A stretch of 35,373 nucleotides of DNA from the NCBI GenBank assembly GCA_038230415.1, contig JBBRNH010000059.1:1-35373 (forward strand), read 5' to 3'. This document shows, piece by piece, positions 31,915-35,373 of this stretch. The DNA comes from JBBRNH01 sp038230415 (GTDB taxonomy: Bacteria; Bacteroidota; Bacteroidia; Cytophagales; Spirosomataceae). The notes below the pieces were generated by a model. That model made no database searches, was not told where the DNA came from, and was given only the letters and a program-made list of their open reading frames with translations. Numbering within the stretch: the first letter of the stretch is position 1; every line of letters begins with the position of its first letter. The position numbers and the translations under genes were made by a program.

Positions 31915-33246
31915 ATGCTGAAAAAGTACCGCTTCGAACTGGCCGACACCATCCGCCTGAGCATCCCGATCATTATTGCCCAGTTAGGTGTGGTTTTGAT
32001 GGGCGTTACCGACAATTTATTCGTGGGCCGGTTGCTGGGAGCCGTACCGTTGGGGGCTGCCGGTTTAGCCAATTCCTTATCTATCTTGGTTTGTAGCGTT
32101 GGCATCGGCAGTTTGTTGGTGGTGGCCGCTCAGGTGTCGCAGGCCAACGCCCAGGGTGATTCAGGGGCTGTAAATCAACTGTTTCGGGCCGGTTTGCAGG
32201 TAGCGGTGCTGCTCGGCCTGATTACCTGCGTGGTGTCGGTTGTGCTGGCGTTGAACTTCGGCTGGTTCGGCCAATCGGCGGAGGTAACGCGCCTGAGCCG
32301 CGACTTTATGCTGATCCTGACGGTCTCTATTGTGCCGTTGTTAGTCTTTATTGCGGCCCGGCAGTTAGGCGACGGGCTGCGGTTTCCACGGGTGGCAATG
32401 GCAATTACGCTCGCTGCGCTGGCTCTGAATGCGGGCTTCAACTACGTGCTGATTTTGGGTATCGGGCCGTTTCCGGCGATGGGCCTGATGGGGTCGGCAA
32501 CGGCCACGCTGCTCTCGCGGGTGTTTATGGCCGGGGCCGTTGTGGTTTATACCTACCGGGCGGGTATCTTCAAACCGTATTTTCAGGCTGCGTTTGCCAA
32601 ACTGCCCACCCGCCGGTATGCCACTGATATTCTGCGACTTGGCCTGCCGGGTGGCTTGACGTTTATGTTTGAGATCGCCCTTTTTTCCTTGGCCGCCATG
32701 ATGATTGGCTGGTTGGGCGAGAATCAGTTGGCGGCCCATCAGATTGCCATCAACTTAGCGTCAACAACATATATGGCCGCAACGGGTATCTCCACAACGG
32801 CGGCTATCCGGGTGGGCGCGGCCATTGGCCGGGAGAGTCAGACAGAAGCGAAACGGGCCGGTATTGCCGCCTTTTTGCTCGTTTCGGGCATAATGACCGT
32901 GTTTGCGCTGGTATTTTTTACGGCAAATCACTGGTTAGTCGAATTGTATATCCGTGATAATGCCGGGGTTGCCAATATTGCCGCATCGCTGGTGATTATG
33001 GGTGGTTTGTTTCAACTGTCCGACGGGGTTCAGGTAGTAGCCGTTGGCTCGCTGCGGGGTCTGTCTGACGTGAACATCCCGACCTGGATAACGCTCTTTT
33101 CGTATTGGGTGGTGGCTTTGCCGCTCAGTTACCTGCTGGGTTTTACGTTTCATCTGAATGCCGTTGGTGTCTGGGTCGGGCTGCTCGTGGGGCTGACGGT
33201 GGCCGCCGTACTGCTCACAGTTCGCTTTTTTCGGTTGGTGAAGTAA
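31915..33246 (+). CDS. MATE-family multidrug/metabolite exporter
   Basis: This 443-residue MATE (DinF/NorM-type) exporter has about twelve membrane segments. The N-terminal half holds IRLSIPIIIAQLGVVLMGV and TDNLFVGRLLGAVPLGAAGL, both typical. The second half repeats the pattern (ILRLGLPGGLTFMFEIALFS and GWLGENQLAAHQIAINLAS), with the AAHQI motif. It uses a sodium or proton gradient to export cationic compounds; the cargo is unknown. The ATG at 31915 is used; an in-frame TTG at 31906 adds only three residues. It follows the FG-GAP gene by 18 bp, so it may be cotranscribed with it. Confidence 0.92.
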   Translation: MLKKYRFELADTIRLSIPIIIAQLGVVLMGVTDNLFVGRLLGAVPLGAAGLANSLSILVCSVGIGSLLVVAAQVSQANAQGDSGAVNQLFRAGLQVAVLLGLITCVVSVVLALNFGWFGQSAEVTRLSRDFMLILTVSIVPLLVFIAARQLGDGLRFPRVAMAITLAALALNAGFNYVLILGIGPFPAMGLMGSATATLLSRVFMAGAVVVYTYRAGIFKPYFQAAFAKLPTRRYATDILRLGLPGGLTFMFEIALFSLAAMMIGWLGENQLAAHQIAINLASTTYMAATGISTTAAIRVGAAIGRESQTEAKRAGIAAFLLVSGIMTVFALVFFTANHWLVELYIRDNAGVANIAASLVIMGGLFQLSDGVQVVAVGSLRGLSDVNIPTWITLFSYWVVALPLSYLLGFTFHLNAVGVWVGLLVGLTVAAVLLTVRFFRLVK

Positions 33247-33335
33247 CTAACTGATGTTACCAAATCAGTCATCCCTCCGGCTTTCTATCAACCTGCGTAA
33301 CATGAGTAACTAAGCAGTGCGGCTAACCATTCGCG

Positions 33336-33593
33336 CTACTTACGTTGCATTATTTCCTTCAACCCCGCCAGTAATTCTTCCCGCGTTGGCTTGCTGGTGG
33401 TGGCTTGATACACAACGCCTTCGCGGTCGAGGGCATCGGCAAACGCGCTGTATTGATCGCGTTCTACAGCAAAAATGTACAGATTATCGAACGGCTCGTT
33501 AAACGGTTCGGCCTCGGTAAACGCGGCTGCTTGCCGAAATTCCTGAAACTGTGCCGTGTTCAGGTCGGGCTGATGAATGATGAAGTACCACAT
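33336..33593 (-). CDS. Small conserved-looking protein of unknown function
   Basis: This 85-residue soluble protein has no signal peptide. Its start MWYFIIHQPDLNTAQFQEFR and NLYIFAVERDQYSAFADALD suggest a small alpha/beta fold, with a C-terminal helix REELLAGLKEIMQR. I do not recognise the family. The gene reads leftward and the GH3 gene is upstream of it on the same strand, 110 bp away and separated by a purine-rich repeat. Its ATG at 33593 is immediately followed on the plus strand by the purine tract. It converges on the MATE gene. Confidence 0.6.
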   Translation of the reverse strand: MWYFIIHQPDLNTAQFQEFRQAAAFTEAEPFNEPFDNLYIFAVERDQYSAFADALDREGVVYQATTSKPTREELLAGLKEIMQRK

Positions 33594-33704
33594 AAGAAAG
33601 GGGAAAAGGGAGGAAGGGGAGGAAAAGGAGGAAAAGGAGGAAAGGGAGGAAAGGGACGAAAGGGGAAGTCAGTTCTTTCTCCCTTTCGTCCCTTTCCTCC
33701 CTTT
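33594..33704. repeat. Purine tract with 24-bp perfect inverted repeat
   Basis: 33594-33667 is almost pure A/G on the plus strand, made of near-tandem GGAGGAAAA and GGAAAGGGA units. Its end (33641-33664) is a perfect inverted copy of 33681-33704, a pyrimidine stretch. The right arm reaches the GH3 stop codon. The tract is a candidate for triplex or strong hairpin formation. Confidence 0.9.
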
Positions 33705-35248
33705 CACCCCTTTTTCAAAAATGCTTCCCAGTCGGCAATCAGGTGTTTTTTCAGAACGCGGGGAAATTTGTTTTGCCCGCCCAATTTGCCCCGTGCTGCC
33801 ATCCAATCATAAAAAACCGCCGTTGGCAACACCGTAAGAAACACCTCGTTCAGGGCGTGCCGACGCTCAACGGCGTAATCATCGTTGAGCATTTTGAGGT
33901 GATGGTCAATCTGTTGCCGGAGTTTATCGGCATCAACGGCATCGTCAGAACCGATGTACCAGTGGTGGGCAAACAGCGGGTCATGGTTGATGCCGGCAAC
34001 GGTAAATTCGCGCACCCCGATTTTCAAATCATCGGCGGCTAATTCAACGGCTTTGTTCATGTTGTCGACCGAGAGGTGTTCTCCGCACAGGCTCAAAAAG
34101 TGCTTGGTGCGGCCCGTGATGATAATTTCAGCGCGTCGTTTCGAGACAAACTTCACCGTGTCGCCAATCAGATACCGCCAGGCACCGGCACAGGTCGAAA
34201 TCAGCAGGGCATAATCCTGGCCTTCTTCTACTTCGTCAATCAGCAGCGTTTCGGGGTTGGCAACCAATTCGCCATCTGCCGAGAAATTTTGTTCGTTGAA
34301 CGGGATAAACTCGAAGAAAATACCATTGTTGGTCACCAACTGCATCCCTTTTGCTTCGGGATGCGACTGATAGGCCAGAAATCCTTCCGAGGCCAGATAC
34401 GTTTCGATGTAGGTGATGGGGTGGGCCAGCAGCTTCTCGAAACCGGCTCTATACGGCTCAAAAGACACCCCGCCGTGACAAAATACCATCAGATTGGGCC
34501 AGATGTCATGAATGGTTTTGACCTGATACCGGGCGATAATCTTCTCCATCAGCAGTTGCAGCCAGGCCGGAACCCCCACAATAAAGCCAATGTCCCAGCC
34601 GGGAGCCTGCTCCGTAATCTCGTCTAATTTCACGGCCCAGTCGCGCTCCTGAGCGATGTCTTTGCCGGGTTTGTAGAAATTCTCGAACCAAAACGGAATC
34701 CGGCTGGCCGTAATCCCGCTCAAATCACCCTCAAAACGGCCTTCCTGAAAATTAAGTTGTGTGCTGCCGCCCAGCATCAGGCATCCTTTTTCGTATAGTT
34801 CGGCGGGGAGGTTCTGGAAATTACCGAGCGACAAAATTTGGCGGGTGCCGGTGCGCTGAATGGCTTTCTGCATCGAGCGCGTGACCGGAATATGCTTCGA
34901 GGCTGATTCGGAGGTGCCGGAACTCAGCGCGAAGTATTTCACCTGGCCCGGCCAGCATATATCGCGCTCGCCGGCTAAGGAGCGGTGCCACCACTCGGCA
35001 AAGATTTTGTTGTAATCATAAACCGGAACGTACCGCTTGAATTTCTCGTAGAACTCGCGCTCTGAGCCAAATTGAGCGGCTGTAAACAACTCGTCGAACC
35101 GATACCGATCACCGAACGCGGTGTTGCGGGCCTTGCCGATGAGTTTGGTAAACGTTTTTTTTTGCCGCTTGTACGCATTCATTCGCCGGGGCTGCACTGC
35201 CGACGTAAGTTTGATTCCCTGTTTAAGAACGTTTCCGAGAAGTGCCAT
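33704..35248 (-). CDS. GH3 family protein (acyl-acid-amido synthetase homologue)
   Basis: This 514-residue protein is a GH3 homologue. In plants these adenylate hormones such as auxin and join them to amino acids; the bacterial substrate is unknown. The ATP-binding motifs are visible: SSGTSESASKHIP (about 109-121), the YxASE-type motif as YLASEGFLAY (about 287-296), and the YxxGD-type motif YLIGDTVKF (about 363-371), followed by ITGRTKHFLSLCGEHLS. Length is close to the plant proteins (about 600) but shorter. The start at 35248 (MALLGNVLKQGIKL) fits. The last codons (AFLKKG then stop) run into the purine-rich repeat. It is cytoplasmic, with no signal peptide. Confidence 0.93.
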   Translation of the reverse strand: MALLGNVLKQGIKLTSAVQPRRMNAYKRQKKTFTKLIGKARNTAFGDRYRFDELFTAAQFGSEREFYEKFKRYVPVYDYNKIFAEWWHRSLAGERDICWPGQVKYFALSSGTSESASKHIPVTRSMQKAIQRTGTRQILSLGNFQNLPAELYEKGCLMLGGSTQLNFQEGRFEGDLSGITASRIPFWFENFYKPGKDIAQERDWAVKLDEITEQAPGWDIGFIVGVPAWLQLLMEKIIARYQVKTIHDIWPNLMVFCHGGVSFEPYRAGFEKLLAHPITYIETYLASEGFLAYQSHPEAKGMQLVTNNGIFFEFIPFNEQNFSADGELVANPETLLIDEVEEGQDYALLISTCAGAWRYLIGDTVKFVSKRRAEIIITGRTKHFLSLCGEHLSVDNMNKAVELAADDLKIGVREFTVAGINHDPLFAHHWYIGSDDAVDADKLRQQIDHHLKMLNDDYAVERRHALNEVFLTVLPTAVFYDWMAARGKLGGQNKFPRVLKKHLIADWEAFLKKG

Positions 35249-35373
35249 AGTCAGTGATGAGTGAAGCGGGTTTTGGGGGGTATAAAAAATTTTATTTTTT
35301 TTTTGTCACAACACACAAGAAATGATAATTTTTTTTTAATTTGGGGGTAGCCCCGGGATTGGGGAATTTAAAA
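35249..35373. other. Low-complexity AT-rich right edge
   Basis: This segment upstream of GH3 contains T-runs of 9 or more bases (35287-35340) and a G-rich run (GGGGGTAGCCCCGGG) near the end. It presumably contains the GH3 promoter, but no clear -7 box is seen. Confidence 0.5.

Noticed and set aside
23001..33246. Mobile element carrying the SusC/SusD locus
   Set aside because: No integrase, transposase, tRNA target or direct-repeat ends were seen; base and codon use look like the neighbours.
33594..33670. Coding region for a Gly/Glu/Lys-rich protein
   Set aside because: The frames over the purine tract give only repetitive Gly-Lys-Glu strings that reflect the repeat; they overlap the small gene and the GH3 end.

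Overview
The window looks like chromosomal DNA of a Bacteroidota member, most likely Cytophagales and probably a Spirosoma-like Spirosomataceae. The signs are a SusC/SusD pair, an FG-GAP/ASPIC (CRTAC1-type) lipoprotein, a GH3 acyl-acid-amido synthetase homologue, DUF6934 and DUF4926 proteins, and many lipoproteins. About ten genes also carry the Bacteroidota -7 promoter box TAnnTTTG (or a near match) just upstream of the start. I found no rRNA, tRNA, CRISPR array, transposase, integrase or phage gene.

Layout. 1-3.2 kb: left-edge DUF6934 fragment (-), GT2 glycosyltransferase (+), flavin reductase-like protein (-), long-form IspH (+). 3.2-8 kb: GHL10-type glycosidase lipoprotein (-), HTATIP2-like Rossmann protein (+), then a leftward group of cytochrome b5-like protein, BadF/GlcNAc-kinase-like protein and a flavin/2Fe-2S reductase. 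8-11.6 kb: small lipoprotein (+) with a clear promoter and terminator, DUF433/DUF5615 toxin-antitoxin-like pair (-), M28 peptidase (-), TPR protein (-). 11.6-15.3 kb: porin, RDD membrane protein and DEAD-box helicase, all leftward. 15.4-19 kb: MFS transporter, DUF4926 protein, a small basic protein and a Big_5 lipoprotein, all rightward. 19-22.8 kb: antiporter-like protein, CrtD-like carotenoid desaturase and a beta-propeller-like lipoprotein, all leftward. 23-33.2 kb: SusC, SusD, FG-GAP/ASPIC lipoprotein and MATE exporter, all rightward. 33.3-35.2 kb: a small unknown protein and the GH3-family protein, both leftward.

How the genes work together. This is mostly housekeeping and envelope biology: isoprenoid precursor synthesis (IspH) and carotenoid modification (CrtD), outer-membrane nutrient uptake (SusC/SusD and its surface lipoprotein partner), envelope transport, and RNA remodelling. 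I see no obvious new defence or mobile system.

The most striking non-gene signal is a set of six long inverted repeats with arms of 20-33 bp, 95-100% matched and unrelated in sequence to each other. They lie between genes, and most touch a stop codon. Related repeat DNA also appears in frame inside two proteins, the CrtD-like desaturase and the FG-GAP protein. Several gene starts proposed here are shorter than the longest open frame, on the evidence of -7 boxes, lipoprotein signals or repeats lying inside the longer frame.
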